A DNA stretch of 64,000 nucleotides, taken from Prostheceraeus crozeri. Taxonomy: Eukaryota; Platyhelminthes; Polycladida; Euryleptidae. A program made the translations under genes and the position numbers. Below the pieces are notes generated by a model that made no database searches, was not told the DNA's origin, and saw nothing but the letters and a program-made list of their open reading frames with translations. The stretch spans positions 1-64,000 of the forward strand of contig CAJQUW010011289.1 of assembly GCA_907163375.1 (NCBI GenBank). Reading direction: 5' to 3'. This document shows, piece after piece, positions 1-13,546 of the stretch (positions within the stretch are counted from its first letter, which is position 1; every line of letters begins with the position of its first letter).

Positions 1-53
1 TCTTTGCAATAAACAATACATGATCTCATTGAATAACGGGCTAGCCATTTAAG

Positions 54-175
54 TTCAACTATGACGGAAGAAGCCCAGGACTGGTGTTCGTCGTTGTTTA
101 TTACGAAGCACGAATTTGTGCTTCGTAATAAACAACGACGAACACCAGTCCTGGGCTTCTTCCGTCATAGTTGAA
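54..175. repeat. perfect hairpin, 58-bp arms
   Basis: Bases 54-111 are repeated exactly as reverse complement at 118-175, around a six-base loop (GAATTT). No mismatch is seen in the arms. This is either a very recent fold-back element or an inverted duplication made during replication or assembly. It lies at the edge of a GC-rich patch (180-530) that has no recognisable gene. Confidence 0.9.
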
Positions 176-531
176 TACATGTTCTCTCCACGTCAAGCTG
201 CTATCAATGCACTAGGTGACATGCCACGCTCAATTACGCGTAAACTACGCGGCCCAAGTAGCACAGCCCAGTCGGCCCCAACATGGGAAGATACCGTTTT
301 GCCCAATGGCCCCGTGGGCTACCCGAATGGTAGCAGGTGCCGGCCACCATCAGGAAATGGCCGTTTTAGTCTAGTTAATCCCACGTAAGCCCACATGCAC
401 CGGCGTGTAAACGACGTTGGCCCAGCAAAAATAGCCCAATGTTGCCACAAAATACCCGTCGTCAGCGCGCATGCATTTAACGTGCACGCAGCGGCTCCAC
501 ACCGAGCCGACGCCGAAATGAGGTGCTACCC
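176..531. other. GC-richer spacer, no gene recognised
   Basis: This patch is richer in G and C than its surroundings and has many GGCC and GCGC words. It includes a stretch around 205-235 that resembles, in reverse complement, bases near 12710-12740 (shared core GTGACATGCCACGC). The similarity suggests both belong to one old repeat family. No open frame here resembles a known protein. Confidence 0.4.
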
Positions 532-841
532 ATGAAGTGCCGACGCGGGTGCGTCAATCTTGCGATTTGCTTTTCTGCAATACCGCATTTGTTCCATTCC
601 CGATTATCTATCTGGGCCACAGCAACAATGCCGTGACACTAGTTATGGCGATACATCCCCGTTTCTCTGGCTCAAAATATGGCGGGGGATGTGTACATCA
701 ATAGCGTAGCTATTATATGTATCGCCATAACTAGTGTTACGGCATTGTTGCTGTGGCCAAGATGGATAATCGGGAATGGAACTAATGCGGTACTGCAGAA
801 AAGAAAATCGCAAGATTGACGCACCTGTGTCGCACTTCATG
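532..841. repeat. imperfect fold-back element (MITE-like)
   Basis: Bases about 532-652 return as reverse complement at about 719-840 with scattered mismatches, leaving a loop of roughly 65 bp. Matching words in the arms include CGCAAGATTGACGCA and TAACTAGTGT. A fold-back of this shape is typical of a small non-autonomous DNA transposon. No coding frame is supported. Confidence 0.75.
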
Positions 842-1779
842 GGATAATCAAGCTGCACTGCAATTCAAAACTCCTTTCCTGATTTAATCGGCTAAACTTA
901 CGAAGCGGATAGCTGTGATGTTTGGGAGATAAAATACAATTCTGAAGTTCAAATGTGTATGTTCTCATCATAAAAAGGGGACTGAAACAATCGCATAATC
1001 ACACAAGTATTAAAATTTGATACAGAATTACATGATATGAGACTTGTCAAAATGAACACGCTGAATTTTATTTAGACATCAAACACAGAGATTCTAGAAT
1101 AAATTATTTGTGTGTATATACAACACTTATTAGAAATATCTGATGACCTAGTTTTCTAACAACCAACATAATCACTTAAAAATGAAAGAAATAGCTAAAT
1201 AGCTATGAGCATGACTACAGTTGGCCATCCTTTCTTGCATTAGCATAAATAAATTGACACTGCCATCAGTGCTGCATCGGAGAAACTCGGAGGCTTTTGC
1301 AGAAAAGGATCAATTAGCTCTTCAAAGGCAATCCTCCATCTGAAAAATCCAACCTCTAGCAGACAGAAAATTTCAAAATGCTACTAAGAACTAACTAACT
1401 ATACCCAAAAACAGCGATTCATTTTTATAGGATATGACGGACAACTAGTAACTATTTTAATGTTTAGCTACTACAGTCTTGCTCAGCTACAGCTATTATT
1501 TTTATTTGTTATTAAGTAGTTAGAAGAGAGCTATTCAATATTTCCATTAAGTACTGCATCTGACTATATCGTATGATTTCTAACAGAAAAGGATTGATTA
1601 GACTTGAATAAAAAACCTTTACAATAGCACAAATGTTGTGAAGAGTGTTCAATCTCCTCTCGAAGTGGCGTCATCTACTAAAAGCCGGCCATCTATTTAA
1701 TAGATTTCATTTTACAAGTCTTAGAATTACTGTCCGGTAAAGAATACTGAAGCGTGGTAGGGAGTAAAAAAATTACGGA
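842..1779. other. no feature seen
   Basis: AT-rich unique-looking sequence. I see no long frame, no recognisable exon and no clear repeat. Confidence 0.5.
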
Positions 1780-2840
1780 TGAACCGTTGAATTTTGAATG
1801 AGCTAGAGACTTGATATGAAATTGAAATTAAGTTCGAGCATATTATCAATGCCATTTAAGCAATGTCTTAGCAACAGTTTTAAGTAACACATTTCCCACT
1901 TATTACAAGACAAAATGAAATTGACGTGACTTTTTTACAGAAGCTGCAGTTTAAGATTGCAAAATAATAACAGCTACGCGGTAATGATAGTAAATTCACG
2001 ACTATGTCTCAACTGCAATTACAGGAAAGATAATTAATCTGGATACGAATCATGATTATCAAGCAACCTGGAAAAATCTGAAAGGCAGATAATAATTATA
2101 ATATTAGTATAATTCTTGGCAATTTTTATTGATCTGGTAAAGAAAGATTCTGATATCATTTTCCTTTATAGTTGAAATCAATGAAATATTATTATTCTTC
2201 AGTCTTTCTACGCACAAAATCAATAAATTATGACAAAATATATTTCGTCGATCTGGTCTCATCAATTGAGATAGAATGAAGTCCTAAGTAAAACTTTTGG
2301 AAGTTAAATGCTAAATCATTTGAAATCTCTGTACAAAATTACAAACCATCAATGTCAATGTCGACATCTACCAAATATACACATATACTAAAGTTCATTG
2401 ATTCTTGTTGTACTGACAGAACTACGACAATCAATGAGCTGTGGTATATGTGTATATTTGTTAGATATCGATATTGACAGTTTGTAATTTTGTAGAGATT
2501 TCGAATGATTTGGCATTTGACTTCCTGAATTTTTTCATATGATTTCTTTCTATTTCAATTGACAAAGTCAGATCGGCGAAATATAACTTGACATAATTTA
2601 TTAATTTTTGTGCCCAAAAAGACTTAAAAATTCATTAATTTCAACTAAAAAGAAAATGATTAATGAAGATGAATTTCTTCATTTTCTGAGTCATGGGTAC
2701 AGAGGTGATAATAGACTACCCGGAATACAATCTAAACAGGAAGCATAAAGAACTAATCCCCGATGAAATTTGTCAAAGCCTCAATGAACATTTTCATAAA
2801 AATAAGTTGAATAAAACTTGAAATTCAACGGTTCATCAGG
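1780..2840. repeat. large nested inverted repeat
   Basis: The word GATGAACCGTTGAATTT near 1780 returns as reverse complement near 2820-2837. Inside it, about 2150-2395 pairs with about 2440-2665, with identity over runs such as ATATACACATATA and its complement. The arms are diverged, so this is an old non-autonomous DNA transposon. I could not define its exact ends or a target duplication. Confidence 0.6.
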
Positions 2841-3639
2841 CGATGTGATCAATGAAACTATAAAAAAAGCTACTGGCGCGCGTAGCGCATCTATGAAAGT
2901 GAAAGTCAGAGAAGACAACTCAATAGTCCGAGTCCACTTAGTCCGAGTCGCATAAATCACTGTGACTTAACTACGCTTGGGCCTCCGCCTCCTTCATCTA
3001 AACTCTCGTTGTCGCCGCCCACCTTTGCGGTCCCTTGTACCACGCAGATACCTGCTGGAGATCTCCTCAAAATTCTTGGAAGTTATCGTTGGAAACTGCT
3101 GTTTCTTCACAGAATCTGTAACGGAAATGGCACCATTTTACACCCACATACAGTAGCTGTTATGTCACTGAAATGGTGTCGTTTTTATATTTCAAGATAA
3201 AAGTTTACAACATCCGGTGGATATGACGATCCCAGTTGATTAAAATTCATCGGAGATAATGTATTCGCAGATATGTTTCAGTAGACAAGATGCCATCATC
3301 AGTGACCGTGACAACGATCAATAACAATGATGCAATATATGCAGGACTTAAAGGAAAGAAAAATCAATGCAAGGAAGGTGGTTGTGATTTGTTACAATTA
3401 GTCATAAAATAATGCGAATGAAGAAATGACTTCATGTAGAATGGTTGAACAATTTTTGTGTATGGACTGCGCTAACTGACCCCCGTTCAGCGTGGACAAG
3501 GACGAAAAACGGGGAAGTAAGTAAGGAGAGCGTACATTGAGCACCTTGAAACTTTTGTATTGTGCGCTATATGAATACCGTATTTTCATAAACAAAATTT
3601 TCAATAAATGAGTATTTTAAAATTGCCTTTGTCGGGATA
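2841..3639. other. no gene recognised
   Basis: The stretch contains a short direct repeat (GTCCGAGTC twice near 2930-2950) and otherwise only short frames without family resemblance. Confidence 0.4.
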
Positions 3640-4140
3640 TCAATATGAAACGATTTTAGAAGGGAGTCAACCTTTCACGTATTTGTTTATCCAAGCAGAT
3701 AATAATAGACCTGCTTCACTATGAAAACTACCCGCAAAAAGAAGGAATGAGCATGGGATCTTCCATTGAACCTCATGTAGTTGAATTCTCATTAGACATT
3801 ATAGGAAGCAATGTCGGTTTTTACATAAAGTACATTGATGACATTTTAACTGTCTTTTCGGTCTACAACCGAAACCCACACTTTTTTAAAACGGTTTAAT
3901 GCTGTTGATTCATAACTTCATCTTACCATAAAAAAGAACCGATTAAAGCTCAATTAATTTTCTAGATATGATAATTTTCATAAAAATGGCAAATTTGAAA
4001 CCAATGGTATAAAAGAAACAAATACATTATTGTATATTCACAACCACTCCTACAGTCCCTATTGTTATTAGAACAACGCGATTAAAGCATTGTACAATAT
4101 ATCTCAAAAACTGCCTCTCAATGGTCATACGCGGCAAATT
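3640..4140 (+). pseudogene. Penelope-like retroelement reverse transcriptase remnant
   Basis: Conceptual translation of the plus strand gives EGMSMGSSIEP, then about 25 codons later YIKYIDDILTVF. These correspond to the 'MGSPLSP' and 'YVDD' regions of the reverse transcriptase of Penelope-like elements. They are followed by a piece resembling the FLD...KPT region. The frame is interrupted repeatedly, so this is an old, inactive piece. No ends or flanking repeats were found. The order of motifs fits Penelope better than ordinary LINEs, but the match is by eye only. Confidence 0.6.
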
Positions 4141-7100
4141 TGCATTTTTTACGCAGGCCGAGTAAATTTATGCAGGTAAACTATTGCGCATATGTAAAGA
4201 ATGAAAGCATTGCACTGTATACATAGATAGAATTTCAATGTGATTACAACTTCCACGTTTAGTTGTTGGAGTGACCCCATGAGCCTGATAGCTTTCAGAT
4301 GGTCATCGACCACCATAATCATGCCTCGTGGAAAAGCGCCCGTCTAAATACAAATTGCTTTTTTGCTATTAGGTCTACCATCATGATAATGGAGTCCCTC
4401 CAACAATTGAATATTGAAAGACCCTCATTTTCAAAGAAATTCCACGTTTAGACCACACGAATTTATGTATCTTAAGATGTGAGAGATTGCATCCATTACT
4501 GGACCAGCTGGCATCATTACTGGGACAAAAGAAACATACTTGCGGGACAGCACCTCGAAAGGGAGGCTCAATTCCGGTGCAACAAAACCTTTTTGTGACA
4601 GGGATTTCTTGCTAATGTGCTTTGACGGCTTCAATGAATTTGGCTGAAAAATTACTTCAATTCATTTTATATTAATTTCTTTTGACCGAGTGAAACTGCT
4701 TTTGAGAAGCTGATAAATTTCGTAGAACAGTACAATAATCATGCTTTGTTTACTATTTATACATATACAATCATTTCTACTCTGGCTACAAAGTTATTGA
4801 AAATACATGTATTATGCAAGTAACTGAGAAGCATTATTTGCACAATTAAAATTGCTAAATGCTAATCAAATAAATGACGGTAATTTTCCAATAATGCTTC
4901 CACAGTCTTTTTCAATTATCAAACAATAATGAAATATTAAAAATACGCAAACCGAATACAATAACGAAAACTGAATGAACTAGATAAACGAAAATTAAAA
5001 TTCTGGGATGAAATATCACAAAACATTATAACTGAAGACTTCAGAAATCAAATAACCACTAGTAATGTGCATCTAATCATGTTAACATGCAACAAAGCAG
5101 ACATTAATTCAGGGATTGTTTTTTAGTCTTGACATCTTAACTTACCGAAAACTAGCTGTAAGAATGGGCCTTTCAACCCAAACTTAGGATCCTTTGGATC
5201 CGCTCCTCCCATCTAAGTTGCACTGCAACTGTACGTTGTGCGATAACAGCGTGTCGAATATTCTTTTCACCAATTCAGATTCATTCCTTCCACCGATAAC
5301 GGAGAGACGACGGACCTAGAATAAATTAGGCTTAATTAGATAGTTTCAGCGACCAAATATTTCCTTGTTACCGTTAATTAAAATATTTACGTGTCTATTA
5401 AGTTCCCGCACTGGTCATATTTTATGGAAACGGCAAAGCTCTTTAATCTAATAAGCATTATAGTTAAGAATCTTTATCATAGTGCAATTTTAGAGCCAAA
5501 AAACAATGTTCTAGCAGATGTCATTGACATTGATTAACACGAACTTTGTAAAGCAAATTGAAAGATGATTCTTATAGAAGAGCCCTGGGCAGTTGAAATG
5601 AAATAGAACACGGGTAGTCTACTTTTGCTACATCTCCCAAGATGCCTAGGATCGCCTAGACCGCGATTTCGATTCAAAGACATAGTATATAGTAGTTTCT
5701 TTATAATTCCATGCATTTTCAATGAATGGTCAAAGAAAATTTCTATAGGCCGGCCCCTCCACATTTACAGTTCTATTAATGAGAGATTTCATTGCAGAAA
5801 TTCCATATCTGCGAGGGCAATACAGGGAAAGTTGAATGTAAGATAACCAGAATAAGTAGGCCTATTTTTGATTTTCCAGCTGGCAAGTATACAATTAGGC
5901 ATATCTGTATGAAGATTTTAAAATCAAGCAAGTCATAACTGTGTATATCGTACATTTAATTGTAAATTTCACAAGAGTAAAAGAATTAATGAATGAGTAG
6001 ATTGATTAAAATCAATATGCGTCTGGAAGCCGACAGCAATATAATCTAAATAAAGAATGGAAATGCTTTTTATTTTGATGAATCTGGGCACTCTTGATTT
6101 ACCGCAATAATAGACACCATTACAAGTTACCAGCTTCAAATTCTCGGACTGCTCGAAGTCGATTTCATCAAATTCAAGCTATTATTTCATATCGACCAGA
6201 TTTCATTTCAATTATTATATACCAGTGCAACGAAATCTAGTACTACTCACTTATTTCATGCTCACCTCTCTCAAGGCCCGAAAGGGTTTCAAGTCGAAAT
6301 GAGAGATTCAATAATAATTCCATTTTCGGTAACAGTCAACAAAATTTTTGAACACTTGGCCAAATCAGTGATGAGTTGATGTTATGACCAACCGCGATGA
6401 TTTATCCACTGTCGTCCACGGAGTTTGAGAATTTGGAGAACCTGAAATAATTTTGTTTTGAGCCGAGATTTACTGTGTTTAATGTCGGCAATATGGATCA
6501 ATCCTTAAAAATATGCACAAGTAACTGCGATGAAGTAATACATGTATGTTCATCACACAGTGGCAGAACATTGTGTCAGAAAAAATGTATACGTAAATGG
6601 GATGTCTTGAAGCAAGGCACGAAAATGAAACTATGCACAATGTAAATAGAATGATTAGATATTGAGTTCCAAATTCAGTTGAAAAATAGAATAGACCTGA
6701 ATAGCTGGCATTTCATCCAATATCAGGAATCATCAGAATCCCTAGTTCATATGTCAACATCGACACAACTCCCCATTTAAAGTCGCAGCCATGCCAGGGT
6801 AAATTCGAGATTTGCAATTAAAAAGTTATTTAAATTTCGACAAAATAACTATAACTTCGACTGAACTATAATTTCGAGAATCAAGGTAGAGCCTAGCTAT
6901 CCATAAAATGGCGTAACTTTTATACTAATATAGAATTTCGTCATTCGATCTAATAATACTGATAGGAGACACAACTTTTGTTGAGTAGACCTAGCATTTC
7001 AGCGAATTTTCTCAGCACAGTGGATGGCGATTAGACCTACCTTCTTTTAATGATAAATCAAGAATATCAACTTTGAATTTCAACAACAATTTTCCAAACT

Positions 7101-7650
7101 CCTAACTAAAGAATGGGGACATTTTGATACCTTTTAGAAGAGAGATATTCGGCCACTTAATATTTTACTAGAAAAGCGGATTCCACACTTTGAGAGCTAC
7201 TTAGCGAGAATATGATTGACCGGTGGGCGGCATTTCGGTTCTCTTTCACTCTGCGTTTTAAGGAACCCTCTGCTTTTCCTATCACCAATCCAGAAAAGAT
7301 TGGTGTCAGCCGATCTCACTCTCTTCCACCACTGTGACAAAATATGATGGGGAAAGCATCATATCGCAACAATTTTTTTCTTCACTACTTCTACGCGTAG
7401 AAGTGCACCTCAATACCGATAAGACGAAATCTCTAGACCTAGCCTATAGAAGGTAGCCTAAAAGTTGGCGCTGAAATTTAAGACTTTGCGCCCTCAACTA
7501 GTCTTAATTGAGTTTCTAAAACATTACAATTAAAGGATTAAGTTACATCCAAAGGTTGTAGGTCATTGATAGTCTTGTAAAGTTCGCATATTGACATCAG
7601 TGTGCAACATAAAGTAAATGTATGATCTACATAACATTTAAACATACATA
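4141..7650. other. no gene or repeat identified
   Basis: About 3.5 kb of AT-rich sequence with only short frames. None shows a domain I recognise or convincing splice-bounded exons. Confidence 0.4.
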
Positions 7651-7659
7651 CATGACATT

Positions 7660-8385
7660 TGAATATGACGAAGTGAACAAAGGTAAATGTCATTCAGACT
7701 GCTTTAATAATTACTTCAAAGAATCTGATAGGCATGCATCAGATCCCGCGGAAATTAAATTGCTTAACTAAAAACCACGACGATAAGAATGCTATGTTTC
7801 ACAACATTTCCTGCAGGAAGTCCGAAGTAAATTCTTACTAGACAAGGCATAACTGTGGCAAAATATGATGCGGAAAGCATGTGAATTTTTAAGATACCGC
7901 TATCTAAACATCCGTGACAGAACGAATAATGACAAATCTTGTAGAAGACATAATTTTTTTTCGGTAAATGTTATTAGCACTGTATCTTTTTGTACATTCA
8001 ACAAATCTTAACATCATGATGAAACTGAATGATAGCTCACACTGTTTGACAGTTCTCATGGAAAAATTCGATCGTCTTCATGCTAAAATCCTGCATCAAA
8101 GAAAACTCTCAATTATCTTTCGGAAAGCCTACTGGCCACAACTGACCACTTAAGAAATTAAATTCAACACGAAAACTACATATGAAAATGGTTCAACTTT
8201 TTTATGAAATTATTTATCAAACGGCTGTGATCTGCAGCAGTTAAACATATAAACACGAAATTTAAACATGACGGAAGTGAACAAAAGTAAACATCATTCA
8301 TGTTGCTCTAATATATACTTCAAAGAATCTGAATCATACATCAGACAACGTGGAAATTATATTGCAAGCCTAAAAAGAACAACGC
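7660..8385. repeat. diverged direct repeat pair
   Basis: The segment at about 7660-7800 recurs at about 8250-8385 with moderate divergence. Both contain ACTTCAAAGAATCTGA and GTGAACAAA with matching spacing. This is an old local duplication or two copies of one repeat family. A short piece at 8090-8155 also resembles 57566-57632. Confidence 0.6.
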
Positions 8386-10397
8386 TAGGAATAGGTTAGA
8401 ATCACAGAATCTAATTCTGTGGTTAGAATAACCACCATTATTCCACGAGAAGGAGAGAAATGACCACAGCGTACGACAACCACAGAACTAGATTAGGGAA
8501 AGACTTCCCGCTTTCATTCATTCACCGTTACTTGCACTGAAGCCGCGATTTTTTGTTTACATCGACGGCCGCTGAAAATACTTGGGCAAGAAATTGGAGT
8601 TAGCCAGCAGCAAAGCATGAAAGACCAGTAAATTACAATGTTTTGTTTGAATTACATCATGCAATATTGTGTTCAATTGCTAAATTAACAAATGTGCAGT
8701 ACCTTAGGCATGCCACAGGTTGAATCGATATTTGAAGAGATCAAAATTTGACGCTCACATCTTTCTTTTATCATTGAAGTACTAAATTCTTGATTGACAT
8801 GTTTTTACAACTTGTAGGAGTCTTCACATTTGAAGTAAATAATATAACTTATAATTTTGTTTTTGACTGATATTATTCAGAGGATATATGTGTCATGTTG
8901 TGTTCCTCGCTGTATGCTAAAATCGAGCGATAAAATTTTCAACATTATCATTTCATTTGTTTCTGTGTAGTAATTCCGATCTTCTCAAAACTTGACTGAG
9001 TAAAATATAGAGAAAGAAATTCATTCCCGTTAAAAACATCTCATTCGTATGTAGTGCTCACTTCGTTTACAGCGATTATGAAGATAACTTGGTATCTCGG
9101 GGAAGGCAAGGTGAGAAAGTCAGTTTCAGACGAAAACGTCTTTTGAAAAATAATGCAGTTCCCAGTGTTTTTTATGGTTATCCGTCCTAATTGAACACGA
9201 CACTAAAAATACCTCGTCGTGCACCTCCAGATCGTTCCAACATCTCAAGTCCCAATTCTTCAACGGCTGTCCTGCATTGCAAAGTTTTTCAGGACTTTTC
9301 AATATTCAATCAGCTGTAGAAGTGTAAATAGGCTAATGAATATAGCCTATCCCAAAGCTCTTCCGTGACTTTTCATGAACTGACACAGTGAAGCCACATG
9401 TAAAGTTTGAACCGCCAATTATTATTTGTTTTAATGCTACGACCTAAGAGTGCTTCACCTGCCTGGACCCTGCTACGGAATCCGTCAAGTTCTCTCTACA
9501 ATCCGTGCTCCCTTAGAATATTTATTGATGTGTGAGTTTTGCTGGCACTGCATGATGATCAGCTGTTGGTCTGATGAATGAAACTGCATTATATTGACGT
9601 TTCTTCTAGCGAAACTGTTCTCAGATGAACGTCACTTGTGAGGAGTAGGCCAAAATGAGACAGCCGGCGTGACGAATTCCCGCTATATTGAAGCAGTTGA
9701 TTTTGAAGATGACATGGCCAACAGTTAGACGACAAAACTGGCCGAATTGGTGTGCTTTTAGACAGAAGATGCAATATGAAGATTCCATCCTGGTGTTAGG
9801 TCTACCTGCAGATGCTTGTATCATATGATGTAGGTGCTCATTCTGACACCTGCCTGTGAGAAAGAAGATCCGATCAGTGGAAAATGCTAAGTGGAGATGT
9901 CACCATCAGGAATTGTGAGTACGTTTCCGAAAGAAAAGGAATGCATATTGTGATCATATTCTAGAAGCAGAGTACAGGTACGGTAGCATGATGAGGTGCA
10001 CACGCTAATACAAACATATGAACATATTTTGAATCTATGGATTTGTCATGTAATTATGCTTTCGGTACAAAAGTTTTACTGCATTCATAGAATGCGATTT
10101 AATTGTCATCATCAAACTCAATTTTTCCCATTGAAGTGCTGATATGGATATGCTAAATTGTACATCATTCTTTCTAATAACTTGCAGATGGCAGACCTAA
10201 ACGGGAGTTTTAAACTGCACTTTGAATATGTGACGGATCATTTTCAGTTTTCAAAATAATATTACTAAGCAATGGTGTGCTTTGAAAGTTATGACTTTAT
10301 TAAATTGAGTCGATTAGTTTGCATCAAAGTGACAATAATACATTAGAGTAATGATTGTCCGGGAGACCCTGCTGAGCAGGTGAAGCAAAATTTTTTC
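8386..10397. other. no gene recognised
   Basis: The stretch contains a short hairpin near 8402-8420 (CACAGAA/TTCTGTG) and several sub-70-codon frames near 9.6-9.8 kb on the minus strand. None can be tied to a family. Confidence 0.35.
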
Positions 10398-10399
10398 TA

Positions 10400-10618
10400 C
10401 ACTCTAAACCAGCACCTCCTAAATCACACACTGAAGCGAGACACTATTCGTAACTAATAAAAAAATCCTAAAGCAAAGCGTTTTAGGAGGCTAGCGCACT
10501 AGTGTTATTGTTCTCTTTAGTATGTCAGCATTCTATTTCACGCAACCTCCTAAAATTCTAGTGTGTCGCGCTTTAGGATGCAGATTTCTTCGATTTTAGG
10601 AGGTGACAGTTTACAGTG
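10400..10618 (-). mobile_element. 219-bp MITE with TA target duplication (copy 1)
   Basis: The element starts CACTCTAAACC and ends GTTTACAGTG, with terminal inverted repeats of about 28 bp containing CACCTCCTAAA. TA dinucleotides flank it at 10398-10399 and 10619-10620. A copy in opposite orientation lies at 18757-18974. It carries no coding capacity. A TA duplication fits the Tc1/mariner or a related TA-targeting group. The element abuts a P-element transposase remnant. Confidence 0.88.
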
Positions 10619-10625
10619 TAGGGCA

Positions 10626-10850
10626 GGACAACCGTTAATAGGCCAACCGAAGTTAATTTTTGATGCGTCTCATTTGCTTAAGTTAATGAGAAATCTATTG
10701 CATGACTATCAAATTCTTGCTTACAAAGATTCTGATGGTGCATTTCATAAAATTGAATGGATTTACATTGAAAATCTTCATGAATTGCGAACAAATGATT
10801 CATATATTCTCGCAAAAATTCTCGTATTCATTACAAACGGGCACTTATGA
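10626..10850 (+). pseudogene. P-element (THAP9-type) transposase fragment
   Basis: The frame gives IFDASHLLKLMRN followed some 30 codons later by KIEWIYIENLHEL. This matches the conserved 'DPPHLLKLIRN ... W.YI..L' block of P-element and THAP9 transposases, where the aspartate and histidine lie in the catalytic core. Only about 75 codons survive, with no THAP zinc finger and no downstream catalytic block in the same frame. A MITE sits immediately upstream and may have split it. Confidence 0.65.
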
Positions 10851-10869
10851 AGGTGCTCCTTTCATAGAA

Positions 10870-12180
10870 GGAACGTTCATCTATAACTGCAAAAGCGTTT
10901 AATCACAGATATTTGAATTGATGAACTTCCACAGAAAGTTCTTTGCAATTTTATCAAGCTGCAATTACGATGACTGAATATGCAGATGAATCAGAACCCG
11001 CACGTACTACGTGATTACTTATATAGATACTATACTACACTATACTACACTATACTATACTTATATAGGATTACTTATAGTATCCGCCAACTTCTTGCCG
11101 AAGTATTTTTTAGACACAAAATACACCCCAGTATATTTCTGACACGAGACACTGACTTGCTTACCGGCTTCACGTGCTGTTGATCAGAGCAGGCCGTCTT
11201 CGCTAATCCTGTGTCTGGCGACAACTGAAGTCTCGAATACTCACTCGATTAGTTACTTTCACCAGGTAAAATTTCATCACGTGATAGAGTTGGATGAAAA
11301 GCTGCATGAATATTATGAAAATCCAGATTTCCCTTTTCACGTTGCGCAATATCATATTTCAGACTCGTGGCGCGTCTGCCCAGGGTTCTCTTAGCCTAAC
11401 TTTCTCGTTTGTATCAAACAGGTCGACCATCTCACAAGCTTCATTACGCAATTTCTGTACAAAGTGACGTTACATGAGTTTGTCAATGAAATTCTCTTTC
11501 AAGACAATAAACTACCACAAGTTTGGAAGACAACGCCCAGCGTACTCGACCTAGCTTACTATGCAATAACCATTACATGTACTTGTTGTATCATTCTTAC
11601 TAGCAGCAGCACAAAGCTCAATCAATACTTGCCTCCGCACCAGTCAGTCGGTAATGGTGTATGACAGCGGATTAGGAAATAAGTCTGACAAACGTTTTCC
11701 AAGAATCCACAGGCTTGCAGAACCGAAATATATCTATTTGAAATATGAGCACTTAAACAAAATACACCCAAAGCTTCTAAATGTGACGTAAGTTAATAGA
11801 GTACCGTTGTGCTTCAAAAATGTCTTCATAAACAGAAAATGAAGGAAAATTTCAGCTTCAGCAAGTAGGCTCACCCTGTGTGAAGTAAGGGCGAAACAAG
11901 TGTATTCCGTTAGTACTCACAAAATACGGGAATATAGAAGAATAAAATATCTGTTCCATGATAATGTTGCTGATTGATTGGGGACATTAATCGATATTCA
12001 AATGCTGCATTACCATACATGCTATGCAATCGCCACTTACAGCATTATTCATATGATGACAATTATGGCTTACTACATGTCATAGCTTTCATCGTTATGG
12101 AAATTTCTGCATAAACGGCTGGCTAAATTTATAAGCATCGGCGCGCTACTGGCGCAATTGTGGCTTATGGGGCAAATATT
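10870..12180. other. no gene; short microsatellite near 11020-11075
   Basis: A run of ACTATACTAC-type repeats lies at about 11020-11075. The rest shows no recognisable coding exon or element ends. Confidence 0.4.
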
Positions 12181-12740
12181 TAGAGATGCCGTCAGTCGCC
12201 GGTACGGTGAGGGTTTTATTGGGTATGGGTCACCTCAAGTGGTGCCCTCACCTTGCCAATCCTCAAATAAGTGGTGCCCACGACAACCCATATGACCCAT
12301 TCCTGAGCCAGCGTGGGGCCGTCAGAAGCGTGTTACTAGGGGGATTACACATGACCCTAAACATCCGTGGCTATGCGTGACATTGCTGCAACATCTGTCG
12401 GCAGTCCTGTTATATAGACTTTGCGTCTCATGTGTCTGTATGTATCAGAGGCTAAACAATGTGATAGGACCTCAATTTCATGCTCAGGGAAGACAGAACA
12501 TGCTTAGCGGTTCATCCATGGTTCAAGCGGCAACGCAGACAACCGTGGACGACGCGGAAACTATAAACGCTCGCCCGCGCGTATTCATAAACATTCCCCA
12601 TGTTTTAACAACATCAGATCAAGTGATTTCTGACTCTTAGTGCAGCGCGTATGTACGCGAGTAGAAGAATAGAATGTCTTTAACCACGGATGTTTGGGGT
12701 GTTCTGTAATTACGCGTGGCATGTCACTTAGTGTTAATTA
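12181..12740. repeat. GC-richer repeat with inverted ends
   Basis: AACATCCGTGG near 12360 pairs with CCACGGATGTT near 12682. The right edge (12705-12740) is related in reverse complement to 205-235. The interior has GC-rich words and frames of up to 87 codons, but none shows a protein family. Probably an old non-autonomous element. Confidence 0.4.
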
Positions 12741-12976
12741 ATTAATTGTGTATGTGTTATGCATAATTGTAACCATTTTTGATACATTTTATACTTGGTT
12801 TTGATCTTTTCCTATACATGATCTTCTTTACATATTTATAATCTTACTTATCTGATATTTTTGCACTTTTATTTTTAATGAAATTGTTATTCTTATTTAC
12901 TACATTATCTGACGTTCTGACTTATATGATGTTCGGATCTTGACAATTACTATATTGGCCGCTGATTTGCATTTAT

Positions 12977-13180
12977 CTATTTTCTATTGTCCACAATCAG
13001 ATAAGTAAAATCATGCACTTTATGCTGTTCATCGAGGTACACAAAAGCCTTGTCATTGCCTCCTTTCATATCTGCAAGAAGATCGGTGCAACAACTTTCA
13101 GGAATTAAAGAATCGAAATATTTTGATTCCTTCACCCAACGGAGAGTATTAATCTGTCTATTTTCACTTGCTGCTACCAA
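12977..13180 (-). other. 67-codon frame, unrecognised
   Basis: An open minus-strand frame ends in LIVDNRK and contains two adjacent cysteines. I do not recognise it. It could be a host exon or chance; there is no support from neighbours. Confidence 0.15.
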
Positions 13181-13289
13181 TCAATGAGAACTGATGTACT
13201 ACTTAATACTGTTTATGCAGTAGTAAGAAATTTGAATATCATGAAAGATTGACAAATTCATTGCACAACAATAAGAAGTTTAAAATTCA

Positions 13290-13546
13290 CCAAGTTATCT
13301 CCATGAACGTCGGCTGGCACAGTCTATTGGCTACTTCGTGTTTTCGTGTTGGGAATCACCTGCCTCAGCCATGGACGCCGTCCAGCTCTTTTGCATTTGA
13401 TTTTGTCTAATTATCCACTTTAATGCTGCCAAGTTATCGGCATGAAAGTCGGCTGGCACAGTCTATTGGCTACTTCGTGTTTCATAACTGTAATCACCTG
13501 CCGTCCCGCTCTTTTGCATTTGATTTTGTCTAATTATCCACTTTAA
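13290..13546. repeat. tandem duplication, two units
   Basis: Unit one (13290-13428, about 139 bp) and unit two (13429-13546, about 118 bp) both start CCAAGTTAT and end in TTATCCACTTTAA. Both contain TCGGCTGGCACAGTCTATTG. Unit two lacks about 20 bp from the middle. Non-coding. Confidence 0.85.
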
